A stretch of 62,000 bases of DNA, taken from NCBI GenBank assembly GCA_029204225.1, contig CM055095.1, forward strand, positions 52,241,836-52,303,835, read 5' to 3'. Below are positions 31,210-43,848 of this stretch, in pieces (the stretch's first letter is position 1; the number at the start of each line of letters is the position of its first letter). The notes beneath the pieces were generated by a model. The model did not search any database. It was not told where the DNA came from and saw only the letters and a list, made by a program, of their open reading frames with translations. The DNA comes from Diphasiastrum complanatum (taxonomy: Eukaryota; Streptophyta; Lycopodiopsida; Lycopodiales; Lycopodiaceae). The position numbers and the translations under genes were made by a program.

Positions 31210-34025
31210 ATTTGACCAGGTACTCACCGGTCACTGTTGCCCGCCTGTGAGTCATGACCAACTCGGTGTGTGACACCATTCTGACTATCTACAAAATTTG
31301 TCTTTAGGGGGGAGGGACCCCGAGCCTCAATCTTCGAGACACACCGAGGCGTTTAAGCCCAGCACACCCTGAGCAACAACACGTTTCCATTTTTTATTTT
31401 CAAATGCTCTGGCAACCATGAGCGACATGGCACTCGGGCCGCCTTGGATAATACCCCTCAAGCACAAGCTCAAAAACCAATTTGCCTGATAAAACTAAAA
31501 GTAATACCCCTTCTTCTATGCTCTCACGGGTGCGTGAAAATCAAGTGCCCATGGAATTTCTTGTGCAAGTGAGATTTTTGTTCGAGGATGCAAAATTTTT
31601 TCCCAAGCACCAAATGGGTCGGACATGCTTCGATCAATGTCACCACGTGGTGTCCTACCATTGAGCCGAGCGCAAACCTCAACATGTGTTGATGCATGCT
31701 TCTAAGGCTTGTCGGGGGTGGGGCTGCATGGGGTCCGAAAGTCATGTCAAACGCCCTTTTGTCGATGGAAAGGATGCACAAGACCTTATGCTCCTTGAAA
31801 TTAGGGCCTTATATTCTTTATTATAACATGCTTTTCTATGTAATGCTTTGCACATTAAAATTACACAAACACTCGCCCTTGATTCTTTATTAGTTTTGTC
31901 TAGGTAGCGTTAATCTAGATTCAGATTCCACCGCAATGATTTGCTAAAAGATAAGGTGTCACTCCTAGGTGAGTTTGAGAATTGAAATGAGTTTTTTTAT
32001 ATTTATTAATTCTTCTAGCATGCAACCTTTGTTTTCTTTTGATTTTTTAAATATTCAAATGCCTTGCATAAGGCAGAGCTCCTTGTGATGTATCTATTAC
32101 CTTGCTTAATTTTAACACTTTCTTTTCTTGCCCTTGGAGATTAAGTTACATAAGTTTGTGTCAAACAAGAACTCGTATTATTCATGGAATTCTAACATGG
32201 GAGGTTGCACTTTAAGACTTCTTAAATGTCAAGGGACTTATTTCATGGGTGTATAGAGGCCTATTATGGAAATAATGGCTTCTACCTAGTCACGATCCTG
32301 GTGGTTGAAGTCGTCGTGGTAGCATCAAGATGAGAGTGGGAATCAATGTCTCCATGGTATATAGATAAACATTTAACTTGAAATGTGTCCCAAAAATCTT
32401 ATCAAATATCAAGCCCAGCACACCTTAAGTCATTAGGGGACATAAATTGCAAGCTGCCTCCATGTTTTTAGCTCTCATCCATGAGGTGTCCTAATTTTCA
32501 ACACTTAATATACAATCAGCGTACTCCCAAAACAAAATGAGGTCTAATTATTGCAGACCAAATAACGGGCTCCACAGACTCCATTTAAACAATCCAATCA
32601 TGTAAGGTTTAAATTTGACACTTATTAAGGCATGAATGAAACTCTTGCTCCTAGCAAATGCCCCATTTTGATTGGCCATACACTTGCCCAAAAAGTGTGC
32701 AGCCTCAACACTTTTGGTGGGAGCGTCATAACACCAATCACTAGCAACCCCCACCCAGCCCTCATTCAATGGTTGGGAATGCATGAAAGATGCTACCATG
32801 ATATTTCCACCATCATGAAATATTATCGTTGTTGTGAATATGATGCTCCCTTTTGGATGGAGCTAAATCCAAACTTGAGCCGGAGAAGACAAAATGTAGG
32901 CACGAAAATCATTGGAATTAGGATGAATAACACTATGCTCACCCTCTCACTTAAAGGGATGAAGGGTGGGTTGAGAGTTTAAGTGTGGACTTAGTATGTG
33001 ACAACCACTTACCTCGCATTCAGCTGCATACCACCATTTTTAAGAGGCCAAAAAAGTTCATTTCTTCCACAAGCTTTTAATGTTGATATTTGAGTTAGAG
33101 ACTTCCTAGTCCTTAACAAAGTAATGCCCTTCATATGTCTTTTGGAAAGTTGCCTTGCAAATGTTTTGTCCTAAACTATCCTGCATATCTATCTAATAGT
33201 TAGATGATTGTACTTTGTTATATCATTTTTATCTAAAGTGTGATTGACTTTACATTATTCTTCACGTACACCAATATTTTATGAGTTGGTGCACTTTTCA
33301 AGCTAATATCGAAAGTGACTATGTGAAAAACATTTACCCATAGGGCCTTACACTTACACCCCATAGATTTATTTGTCTCCTATAAATCTAGAGATATAAA
33401 CTTAACTTTGTACACAAGCACTTATAGACTACAATCTGTAGTAGTATACAATCCACTAAAATAAGCAAAATTTCCTCATTAGCAAAGAACAATTTACTTA
33501 ACAAGAAATGCCTGTGAGATCCATAGGATTCAATAAAAAATGGAGTAAAGAGATTTAGATTTTCAAAACACTAATCTAAACTCAACTCAACCAATAGATT
33601 AGAAATCTTACACTCATAATAACCAGGTATTTGTTTATGATTTCGTCAATCACAAATCGTTAAATTCTTATGATTCGTCAATCATAATTCACTGGAACTA
33701 ACCCCATACTTAATCATTAAGGAACACTGGAGTGTATGGTTAACCAACTCCGTTAACTCTGCAAGTATATGTTTCAACAATACTTGACCATATGTCTATG
33801 TTCACCGACTAGGTTAAGTGCACCAGACAACCTTAGTAACCAAGAATACGTAGTAGATCCAAACAAGATTAATCATGCACATATGAGAATAATCTCACTA
33901 TGACCTAGTACATAAACACATATGTCCTTATCTGGCAGATTCCTCCAAATTCCGCATATGTTACTCACATATCTCACTGAGAATCTTGTAACTCAGTTAC
34001 TAAAGAATTCTATTCCTCTTGAGTA
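31210..34025. other. Intergenic, no gene recognised
   Basis: Many stops and no retroelement or gene motif. A frame of 116 codons at 32632 has no family resemblance. A 12-bp palindrome CACCACGTGGTG lies at 31641-31652. The phrase AAGCCCAGCACACC recurs (about 31358 and 32411), suggesting old repeat content. Confidence 0.5.
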
Positions 34026-34030
34026 AATAA

Positions 34031-34222
34031 TGTCATGTACTTTTAGTACATCCATGCTTATACATGCAAGATAATATCCAATGTAAGCTTTGTAGGCCCA
34101 AAAGGACCTATTAGCCTTAAGAACAAGGCGGTTCCCTCTTTAGGCCCTTCAAAGTAATTAATAAGGATAATAGGCCACTAAGGTCCCAATGAAGGCTAAA
34201 TAATACTTAACAAGCGCTAACT
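34031..34222 (+). repeat. Remnant of chromovirus 5' LTR
   Basis: Matches 36369-36600, TGTCATGTACTTTTAGTACA onward, until CTAACTAT, where it passes into pol sequence. Confidence 0.85.
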
Positions 34223-36266
34223 ATAAGTTTGAATGGAATGAGAAAACTCAAATGACTTTCGAAGCTCTTAAAGAATCGTTGGTAACGGCTCCTCTACTAG
34301 TGCAACCCAACTTCAATTTACCTTTCATGGTTACAGTGGACGCCAGTGGCACAGGGTTGGGAGCTATTTTGAGTCAATCAGATGGAGCCATTGCCTATGA
34401 AAGTAGGAAACTCATTGACATGGAAGTGTCATATCCTACTCATGATAAGGAGATGTTGGCAATTGTGCATGCCCTCAAGAAATGGCAACACTATTTATAT
34501 GGTTCTAAATTCTTGATTAAAAGTGACCATCATAGTTTGAAATATTTCTTGAGCCAAAAGTAATTGAATGATAAGCAAAAGAGATGGTTGTCACATGTTC
34601 AATCTTATGATTTTAACATTGGATATCTTAAAGGAAAGGACAATGTAGTCGCAAATGCATTATCAAGAATATGGTCTTTACAAATGAATGCATCTTCAGA
34701 ATCTACAGAGGAATATGTTGTTGCATGCTTGGCAGAACATCAAAAGGAAATTTGGATCATCCTTTAACGGAGGAGCATAGAATGTTGTGGTCAAATTTGA
34801 GATTTGGCACAATTTTCGCAATATTTGCGTTAAGTGCAAATTGGATAAGAGACATTGAAGATTTAGATTAAGGGAGATTTGGGAGGAACTGCAAAACTCT
34901 ACTTCAGCTGTTTATTCCCGATATAAGAAACAAGGACAAATATTGTTGTATGACCATTCTAGAGTTGTGCTTGTCCTAAATCTAAGTTCATTCCGCAAGT
35001 ATTATATGAGCTACACTCATCTCCAAGTGCTGGGCATAGTAGAATTTTGAAGACATATCAAACCATCCGAAAGCTATTCAAATGGGCTGGTATGAAGAAT
35101 GTGCAAGAATGTATTCCTTGTCAAGTGAATAAGGTGGAACATGTTAAGCAAATGTGCAGGAATGTATTCCTTGTCAAGTGAATAAGGTGGAACATGTTAA
35201 GCAACCAGGTTTACTGCATCCATTATCTATTCCTACACAACGTTGGACAAGTATTAGCATGGATTTTATACCTTCCTTGCCAACAGCAACTGGGGGATAT
35301 CATGGTATCTATGTGGCGGTGGATCGGCTTACAAAATATGCACATTTCTTACCCTATAAAACTACTGACAATGCAGCCCAAGTAGCACAAATATTCTTGA
35401 AGAATGTCTTCAAGTTGCACGGAATTCCGAAGGAGATAGTGATTGACAGATATAGCAGATTTATTTCCACTTTTTGAAAGGTCTTAATAGACAAGTTGGG
35501 CACTAGATTGTGCTTAAGTACATCATTTCATCCAGAAACTGATGGACAAATGGAAAGGGTTAACCAATGGCTGGAGTGTTATTTGTGACATTTTGTTTCA
35601 GATCACCAGACAAAGTGGGTCGATTGGTTGTACCTCGTCGAATTTTGTTATAATAGCACTCCACATGTGTCAATAGGTATGACACCTTTCTTTGTATTAT
35701 ATGGCCATGAACCATTACAACCCATTACTATGGATTTGTCAGAGGTTGTAGTTCGAGCAGTTGTGGACCAGGTTCAGCACATGAATGATATTTTGAGAGC
35801 CAATCGAAAGCACATTAAAGCAGTTCAGATACGAATGAAGCAATATGCTGATCAAAAATGGACTTTTCGTGATTTTGTTGAAGGGGTTTATGTGTATTTA
35901 AGGTTACAACCTTATAGATACACTAAGCTGAGAAAGCTCAAAGCGAAAAATTAGCTCCCAGATTTTATGGACCCTTTAAGATTGTGAACGAGGAGTTGAA
36001 TTTTGAACTGGATCTACAATCAAAACCCGTATGCATTGTGTGTTCCATTGGGAGAACACTCAATTGCAATTGCTACCCTACCACCATTGGATCATGAGGG
36101 TAATATGGTTATGGAACCAGCCAAAATTGTTGGATATCGAGACAAGGTATTGCGAAATGGAAAGCTAATAAAAAAATATCTAATTCATTGGAAGAATCTT
36201 CCTGATGAAGACAATTCTTGGATCAACAGCTCATTTATTCAAAAGTGGCCACGTCTACCACCTTGA
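34223..36266 (+). pseudogene. Chromovirus pol: RNase H, integrase, chromodomain
   Basis: RNase H: TVDASGTGLGAILSQ, KEMLAIVHALKKWQHYLYG, IKSDHHSLKYF, broken by a stop at 34561. Integrase zinc region HSSPSAGHSRILKTYQTI ... CIPCQVNK is disrupted by a 53-bp duplication. Core: SMDFIPSLP (first Asp), VIDRYSRF where SDRD is usual, and TDGQMERVNQ (catalytic Glu). Tail from about 35628 (FCYNSTPHVSIGMTPFFVLYG). A chromodomain at about 36140-36265 (YRDKVLRNGKLIKKYLIHWK ... NSWI) targets integration to heterochromatin in this lineage. Several stops and shifts make it inactive. Confidence 0.9.
35101..35206. repeat. 53-bp tandem duplication in the integrase zinc finger
   Basis: GTGCAAGAATGTATTCCTTG starts at 35101 and again (one base changed) at 35154. 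53 is not a multiple of three, so the duplication shifts the frame. Confidence 0.95.
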
Positions 36267-36360
36267 AGTTGAAAACGACATTCTCCATCGATACAATTTG
36301 AATCGTATCACAAGGTTACTAAGCGAATGTCTTCATTTTTTAGGACAAAAATGTTTAAGT

Positions 36361-36368
36361 AAGGGGAG
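36361..36368 (+). promoter_or_regulatory. Chromovirus polypurine tract
   Basis: AAGGGGAG immediately before TGTCATG of the 3' LTR. Confidence 0.8.
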
Positions 36369-36939
36369 TGTCATGTACTTTTAGTACATCCATGCTTATA
36401 CATGCAAAATAATATCCAATGTAAGCTTTGTAGGCCCAAAATGAGCTATTAGCATTAAAAACAAGGCAGTTTTCTCTTTAGGCCCTTCAAAGTAATTAAT
36501 AAGGATAATAGGCCACAAAGGGCCCAATGAAGACTAAATAATACTTAACAGGGGCCCAATGAAGGCTAAATAATACTTAACAAGGGCTAACTATCCCTCG
36601 AGATAGTTAAGTTAAGTTCAGTGAGTGCATTGTCTATAACTAGGCAAGAGACATCAATTTGTGATTCTTTTGGCTCATTTGCAAGTGAGAGCTTCTTGCC
36701 TGCTCCTTGTGAATATGAGCTATGGGGATTTCCTTTGCTAGGTCTCATGTGCCTTATCTACATGAATACATGCTCATTTCCATTGGTATGCACTCTTTCT
36801 TTCATTTCTATTGAGATTCTATGGAGATCCTTGTGTTTCTAGCTGTCTATGGATATGTTGTCTTGAATGCTTTGTACTTTTCTTGCTCTTAGCTTTACTT
36901 CCATTGTAATTGCTATTAGCTTAGATTTGGCACATGACA
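36369..36939 (+). repeat. Chromovirus 3' LTR
   Basis: 571 bp, TGTCATG to CATGACA. Includes a ~33-bp tandem duplication (GGGCCCAATGAAGGCTAAAT units near 36520-36580) absent from the 5' remnant. Beyond it, 36945-37704 is flanking DNA with no gene seen. Confidence 0.88.
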
Positions 36940-37709
36940 AATAACATATCTGGAAAATCTCTAAGACTAAGAACACATTCTCGCTCACGAGCTTTCCAAC
37001 CCACTTACCTCTTACACCAAATATCAGCCACTGGTCTACATATAATTCTCGCACAAGAATTCCGTTTGAAATCACTAGTGTCTCATACCATCAGTTTTCT
37101 CTCCAGGAAAGTTCTTTGCTTTTAAATCTGATCATCAAAAAATCAAAAAGATTATCTGACCATCCTATATCCAAACATAGGACCCAATCCTCAACCAATT
37201 CCAGAAAAATACCTCATACCATTGAATTCTCCCTTGTTCCTTAAGTGATTCCCTGTAGACGACAATATCATCTAAGAATACCACTAGTCATTGACCTCAG
37301 TATGGACGAAAATCCTCGTTCATATACAGTTGAAATAACCCAAGTGTATTCATCAAAATCCAAAGGAACCATTAGGAATTCAAAACAATTGAAGTATATA
37401 CTAATAGATATATGATATCTATATTCGAAATGGTACAAGGGATTCCAATCCTTCAAGAAGATCTTTAACCGCACTATTTGATATTCTAGAGATATTAAAA
37501 AATCCATCTGGATTTCCCATACTGGATATGCACATATCTATTCCACCAAGTACTGGAGTACCCCCATTTTTGTTCCTAATGGATCACAATAATCCATTTA
37601 CAAAATTGTGATTTAACAAGAATCTGCACATTTTTTTATTGTCACATAAACACCCATCTGGTTGGTACCAAGATTCCCAAATTCCTACCATCTGAGAGTT
37701 CCAACTCTT

Positions 37710-37984
37710 AGTTAGAATTAAAGTAAAATTACTGTGTTACTATATTGTGGGTCCTATCAATAGATAGGGATCAGTTGGCCTCGCCACGAGGTGAGTCAAC
37801 GGGACACGCGTCCCATCAATGGCAACCTGGGCCATGCATGGGTTGCCTGAGTGAAGAACTATATATACAATGTATTTTCATTTTGAGAAATACAGTTTGC
37901 TATGTGAGCTTGGTGTGGAGAGTGTTTTCTGTTTGTGTTATTGTGTAGCATGATCTTTGTTCTTGTTCAAAGAAGATTCTAAGT
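37710..37984 (+). repeat. Element C 5' LTR
   Basis: 275 bp from AGTTAGAATT to ATTCTAAGT, abutting a primer-binding site. TTAGAAT...ATTCTAA are inverted terminal repeats, but the outermost bases are AG...GT rather than TG...CA. The TCGACGGGACACGCGTCCCG palindromic region seen intact in the 3' copy is slightly altered here. Confidence 0.8.
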
Positions 37985-37997
37985 TGGTATTAGAGCC
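37985..37997 (+). promoter_or_regulatory. Element C primer-binding site
   Basis: TGGTATTAGAGCC matches the tRNA-iMet complement with one transition (C to T). Bases 37998-39286 downstream form a leader without a recognisable ORF; a short frame from 38453 (MAGEDYLLLEG) has no family match. Confidence 0.8.
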
Positions 37998-39286
37998 GTA
38001 CAGGGAGTGTACATAGTACAGTGTCGCCGTTGAAGAGAGCTTCGGAAGAAGAGTAGTCTTCTGAGAGTTCGGGGTTTACGGCAAGTTGGAGATTGAAAGT
38101 AAAGCACTGGCGCACAACTTCTAGCATACAAAGGCTTGCCAAGCTTGGAACTGTAAGAGGATTCGGAGACAAAAGGTGTCGGCTGAATCAGAACTCAAGA
38201 CAAATGGAATTCTAAAATTTTGCAGGGAGGCTGCTTGGTGTTTGCGATTGGTGTGTATTCAATCGGACACCGATTGACAAACGGTGTGAAGCAGTGGATT
38301 CCTTGCTGTAGGGTGACCTCAGAGCAAGAAGAGTTGTAAAGAGACTACCAAGTGCCAAGTATGGTGTAGAAACCCTGGCTTAGGGTTTATAGACCTAAAA
38401 TCGTAGATCTTCCACTATAGAAGAGTTTTTTCCAAGCTGTAAAAGCGTGGTATGGCTGGTGAAGATTATCTATTGTTAGAAGGTTGCGACCAGCCATGTA
38501 GAGGAAGAGTTGGACTGATTTACAAGGCTGTAGAGAAACCCTCCTCCATAGCCTCTTGTTTTGAAACTCATGGAGGAGAGAGATGGGAGCCTATGGGCTG
38601 TCGCACACGGCCAGTGAGGCCCAACCAATAGTGGCTGTAGGGGGATTGTGGTTGGAGGGGCTTCCATTAGCGCGCTAGATTGCGCATCACCGTAGGATCG
38701 AAGGCCAATAAATCAAGGGCCAGGATAACAACCTGAAGGATAATTGTGGGCCATCGGATTTGAACTTCAATGGAAGGGGCTTGAAGTGCAATTCACATTG
38801 CAACTTCATTAAAAAAATTCAGCTTGAAGTGAGAGTTGGGTCCAAATTCACTAAAGTTTGAAGTCTCTTCAAACTGAAGAAACAGTTCAAAAACACAAAA
38901 AGTCCCTAATTTTGGGTCCTTCATCCGTTTTGACCCAAACGAAAAGCTATAACCAACACAAGAAACTAAAAATCAAGACAAAGTTTGATGTTATTGAACA
39001 CCTTTGAGCCTTCTGTGAATCATTAGTGTTTTCTTTTGGAGCATCCAACACGTGCCAAAAGTAGAATTCAAACTTGTCTATTTGTCTCAATCCATTTTGA
39101 GAGACTGATCTAGATTATCTTGTTTTATGGAATATTTGAGATCTATCTCAAATACAGTTGCAAGTTTTTCACATAGGAAGGTAGTACACCCTTGAAAATA
39201 CCTATAATGAAAGAGAGTAGTAACATCAAGTCTGATTGGAACAAGCTCAAACATATAATTTTCCAATAACAAGAAGTCTTCACAAT

Positions 39287-40195
39287 ATGGCATCTGTGGG
39301 AGGATATCTCCTAGAAGCAAGTGAAAGACTAAGTACCTCTAATTATTCAATATGGAAGGTAAGGATGGAGTCTATTCTTATACTCCAAGATGTTATGGAC
39401 ATAGTACTTGGTATTGAGGAGGAGCCTCAAGCACAGCTTGAAATACCAAAGTATAGGAAGAGAGCTAGAATGGCTCTACACTTCATTTGAATGAATGTCT
39501 CTAAAGAGATTCTGAGAGAAATAGGATCTTGCACCATTGCCAAATTTGCTTGGGATGCACTATGAAATCAAAACACTTCTAGAATACTCACTCTTAGAAA
39601 TCAAATTTTCCAAAGTTTTCAAAAAAGTGAGGAGAGTGCATCAAATTATGTTCTAAGAGTAAAAGATCTTCATAGGGAGCTTGCTTGTGTTGGTGTTACA
39701 ATCAATCAAGATGGGCTAGTACAAGTCATTCTAAATGGCTTAAAAGAAAACTATGATAATCTTGTTCAATCCTTTGCCATAAAGGAGGAGTTGCCCAATT
39801 TGAAAACTTTTCAAGGAATTCTCATCTTTGAAGAAGCTAGGCAAAGTTACAAACTTTCTGGGATGAACAAACTCGAGCATATTGGAAATGACAAAGCTCT
39901 CTTTGTCAAGGACAAGCATAAAGGAAGGAGCAAGAACCATTTTTCTCAAGTTTTCAACAAAGACAAAGCCAAGGAAAGAGACAAAGATGGTGAAGAAGTT
40001 GACTCATCTCATCCTTCTACTTCAGAGACCAAGAAGAAGAAAGTCAAGTGTTTCTTTTGTGGCAAGAAGGGGCATTATGCCTCTAATTGATTCAAAAAAG
40101 AAAATTAACTCAAACAAGCAAATCTCTCTAATGAGAAAGAAGAAGACTTTATTGCAAGTGATTGAGAAGGATCAATCATGGTGTCAAGCTTTTCT
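39287..40195 (+). pseudogene. Copia gag, lineage D
   Basis: Starts MASVGGYLLEAS at 39287. Gag features: YSIWKVRMESILILQDVMDI, then after a stop at 39488 NQIFQSF, RVKDLH and LKENYDNLVQSFA, and a CCHC knuckle CFFCGKKGHYASN (near 40050) followed by a stop. The frame is broken at least twice. The product would have been the nucleocapsid precursor. Confidence 0.85.
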
Positions 40196-43081
40196 TCAAC
40201 ACCCTTCAAGAAAGATGGAGCTTGGTATATCGATAGTGGAGCCTCCTCACATATGTGTTGTTCAAAGGAGTCCTTTGACTCTATTGTACCTTATAAAGGA
40301 CTTAAAAGATCTATTTATATCGCAAATGATCATGAATGCTCTATTGAAGGAATTGGCAACATTCCATTGAAACTTGCTTCTTCTAAAGCTCTATCACTTT
40401 CCAATGTTCTTTTTGTTCCTAAGCTTACAAAGAACCTGATTAGTGCTGGAAAGTTGCTTGATAGTGGTTGTGATGTAAAATTCAATTCCAATACTTGTTT
40501 TATCAAGAAGAATGATGAGATTCTAGCTAATGGATCTAGATATGGTGGAATCTTCAAGTTGAATTCTTATGAGAATGCAAACTTTTGTGAAGTTGCTCTT
40601 TTGTCTAAGGAGGAGTTATGGCATAGAAGGTTGGGGCATCCTAACTATAAATCTATGTTTTCTATGATCAAGAATAAAGCCATATCAAAACTCTTCTATT
40701 AAGACTTCTCATCTTTTGGAATTAATTCACTCGGATGTTCATTTTTCTTCCTCTAAAAGTATTGGTGGTGCAACTTGTTTTGTCACCTTCATTGATGATT
40801 TTACAAGATATACTTGGTTGTACCTACTTTCTTCAAAAGCTATGGTATTTGATCACTTCCTAGTTTTCAAACCTTATGTTGAGAAACAGTTTTCTTTCAA
40901 AGTTAAAGCTTTAAGATGTGATGGAGGAGGTGAATACATCTCCAACAAGTTCTATGATTATTGTGAGGGTGAAGGGCATTAAGAGAGAGTTTTCTTGTGC
41001 TTATTCTCCATCTCAAAATGGAGTTGCTGAAAGAAAAAATCGATCTTTATGTGAATGTGCTAAAGCAATCCGAGTTGAAGCTTCTTTGCCTATTCTATAT
41101 TGGGGAGAAGCAATTACTTGTGAAAATTATTTGGGCAATAGATTACCTCACAATGCCCTTGCAGGAAGATCACCATATGAAGTCTTGTTTAAGAAGAAAC
41201 CTAAGGTTGATCACCTTAGAGTTTTTGGATGTGCTTGCTTTGTTCATGTACCCTTGGAAACAAGGAAAAGAGATGATCCTCTACCTCAGTTACAATTGAG
41301 AGTAGGGATGTTATTTTCCATGAGAATAAAAAATACATCTTAGAGGAGGCCGAGATCAAAGATTCTCAACAGGATTCTCCTATCATCACCCTTTAAGATT
41401 ATCATGGAGAGATGGGGCTGAGAATTGAGGAGGAGTCACCTCGAATCTTTTCACCAAGGAGATCACAAAGAGAAAGATCCGAGCCTAAGAGGCTTACATG
41501 TGGAGATAAAGGCAAGCAAGTGGAACTCAACTCCACTAATTATGCTTATTTTGTTTCACATGAGTAGCCAAAGGATGTATATGATGCACTCAACTCAAAG
41601 GAATGGTTTCTAGCCATGGAGGAGGAATATGATGCATTGATTGCCAACAAGACAAGGGAGCTTGTGGATCTTCCATCCAACAAGCACACCATTGGTTGCA
41701 AATGGGTTTTTCAAGTCAAATATAATCAAGATGGCACAATCAACAAGTACAAGGCAAGACTTTAAGGTTTTTCTCAAGTTTATGGACTTGATTATGTGGA
41801 GACTTTTGCTCCAGTTGCAAAGATGGTATCAATTAGAATCATGATTTCTATTGCTTGTTTTTTCAAATGGCAAGTTTTTCAACTAGATGTCTCTAATGCA
41901 TTTTTAAATGGATATCTAGAAGAAGAGATTTATATGGATAAACCTATTGGGTTCATCCAAGACAAGACCAAAGTTTGCTTGTTCTTCAAAAGTCTCTATG
42001 GACTAAAGCAAGCTCCAAGATCGTGGTATTTTCGACTTAACACCTTTCTTGATTCACTAGGATTAGTAACTATGATCCTTCCTTGTATGTCAAGTTTTAT
42101 GATAGAGATATTGTCATTCTTCTCATTTATGTTGATGATATCATCCTAACAGGAAGTTGTATCAAGTTAGTTGAGGAAACCAAAATTGCACTTGGAAAAG
42201 AATTCAAGATGCAAGATCTTGGAAAAATTCATTACATATTAGGATTAGAGATTGACTTCCATAATGAGAAAGCTTTTGTATGTCAATCCAAGTATGCTCT
42301 TTCAATGTTAAAAAAGTTAAATATGCTAGATTGCAAGAGTATTGAAACTCCTATGGAGAAAATTGTAAAACACCCTAACAAAGGTGATGAAAGATCCTTC
42401 GTGGACATCACTCTTTTTAAAAGCTCCTTAATTTGGCTCACTGTAACTAGACCTGATGTAAGTTGTAGTGTTCATAAGTTGAGCCAAGCTATGCAAAATC
42501 CTACTATTCATCATTGGAAAACGGCCAAAAGAGTACTTAGATACGTATCTTCAACCTATGATTATGGTTTGTTATATAAAAGCGATCTTTCTATAGTTGG
42601 CTATTCTGACTCGGATTTTGCAAGTGATAAAGTAGATTAGAAATCTACAAGTGCATATGTCATATATCTTGGAGGAAATTTGATATCTTGGCTTTCCAAA
42701 AAGCAAGATACTATATCACTCTCATCTTGTGAAGCTGAATATAAGACACTTACTACTACAACAAAAGAAGTGTTTTGGATCAAGAGGTTGCTAGTGGAGC
42801 TAAAGATAATCAAAGAAGATGATCTACCTATGATCATGTGTGACAATATTTCATCACAAGCCCTTGCGAACAATCCAATATTTCATGCAAGGAGCAAACA
42901 CATCAAGGTTGCACATCACTTCGTGAGAGAGAAGCTCATTGGAGGGAAAATGTACTTGGAGCACATCGACACATCATCTTGTATTGTAGATTTGCTCACC
43001 AAACCTTTGAGCAAGAATCCTTTCATCAAGCATAGAGCCAATCTTGGAATAATTCCAAGATCCATGTTCAAGTCAATATAG
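40178..43081 (+). pseudogene. Copia pol, lineage D (PR, IN, RT, RNase H)
   Basis: Standard copia order. Protease WYIDSGASSHMCC (near 40222). GAG-pre-integrase ELWHRRLGHPNYKSM (near 40615). Integrase IHSDVH, FIDDFTRYTWLY, LRCDGGGEYIS, then after a frameshift SPSQNGVAERKNR. RT GCKWVFQVKYNQDG, QLDVSNAFLNGYLEEEIYM, YGLKQAPRSWY, catalytic YVDDIILTGS (near 42128). RNase H VGYSDSDFASD, SLSSCEAEYKTL, HIKVAHHFVREKL, LLTKPLSKN. Stops near 40700, 40981, 41341, 41765 and 42638 and several shifts inactivate it, but each domain is well preserved. Confidence 0.9.
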
Positions 43082-43090
43082 ATTATTTTT

Positions 43091-43098
43091 AGGAGGAG
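43091..43098 (+). promoter_or_regulatory. Lineage D polypurine tract
   Basis: AGGAGGAG directly before TGTTGAAAATG, about 10 bases after the end of pol. Confidence 0.75.
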
Positions 43099-43847
43099 TG
43101 TTGAAAATGAAAAATCATCTATCTTGACTTTAGGCTTGTCACAAAGTTTTCTCTATGTAAGTTTGTTGTTTCATAATGTAAATGCCAAATTTGGCCTAGA
43201 AGGAACTCGAGCTATATGGGTTTCTCAAGTCTAGTTGGTAGTGTACAACTTGCATATAGATTATAGACTTAGAAATGTCATTAATATGCTTGTAGAAACT
43301 CGTGGCATATCACATGCAATGGTTGTAAGTGATGCATAGTGACATGCAAGGCATGCACAAAGTGAAATGGACACATGCATGATGATTTGTACAATTCTAG
43401 TTGGAAAAATGACACTTGGTAAAAGTACGTAGAAATGCATGCAGGAGAAGTGACAAATGTCACTAATACTCTAGTTTTCACTCATAGATGTGGATGGAAG
43501 GTGGATGGATGTGGTTCTACCTCGAGCTACCTCAAATTTCATAAATATGTGTAGACATTCTCATAATCTTTGATGAAGAACCAAGCTTTGAAGCTATTCC
43601 ATGCCATTTTGGATCTACACTATCATTTGCTTGAATATTGCTTTCTCTTTCTCTCTCTAACTCAAGTTGAGGCTTATGCTCATGCATTAAATTCTTGTAC
43701 TTTTTCTCTCTTGTTAATCAAAGCTATCGTTCTTTGATTCTTAGCATGCTAGATTGTGATTAAGCCATTAAATTCTGTACTAGATCTTGAAATTCAATCT
43801 AGAATCAGTTTGTGTGCTAATCATAAAGCTTAATAAGATCATTCACA
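43099..43847 (+). repeat. Lineage D 3' LTR (end tentative)
   Basis: Begins TGTTGAAAATG after the purine tract, contains CT-rich and TTGTACTTTTTCTCTC sequence, and is closed at ATTCACA where lineage C sequence resumes. No 5' LTR partner was found in 38-39.3 kb, so the end is an estimate. Confidence 0.6.
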
Positions 43848-43848
43848 A

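Larger units (their letters stand above)
34031..36939 (+). mobile_element. Internally deleted Ty3/gypsy chromovirus
   Basis: Flanked by a 5-bp duplication AATAA (34026-34030 and 36940-36944). Termini are TGTCATG...CATGACA. The 5' LTR survives only as 34031 to about 34222 and is joined directly to the RNase H part of pol. The lost segment would be the rest of the 5' LTR, primer-binding site, gag, protease and reverse transcriptase. The 3' part (RNase H, integrase, chromodomain, purine tract, full 3' LTR) is collinear. Since both target duplications survive, the deletion occurred after insertion. Confidence 0.9.

Noticed and set aside
32632-32982. 116-codon frame as a gene
   Set aside because: No recognisable motif, no conserved partner, and the region shows no other coding signal.
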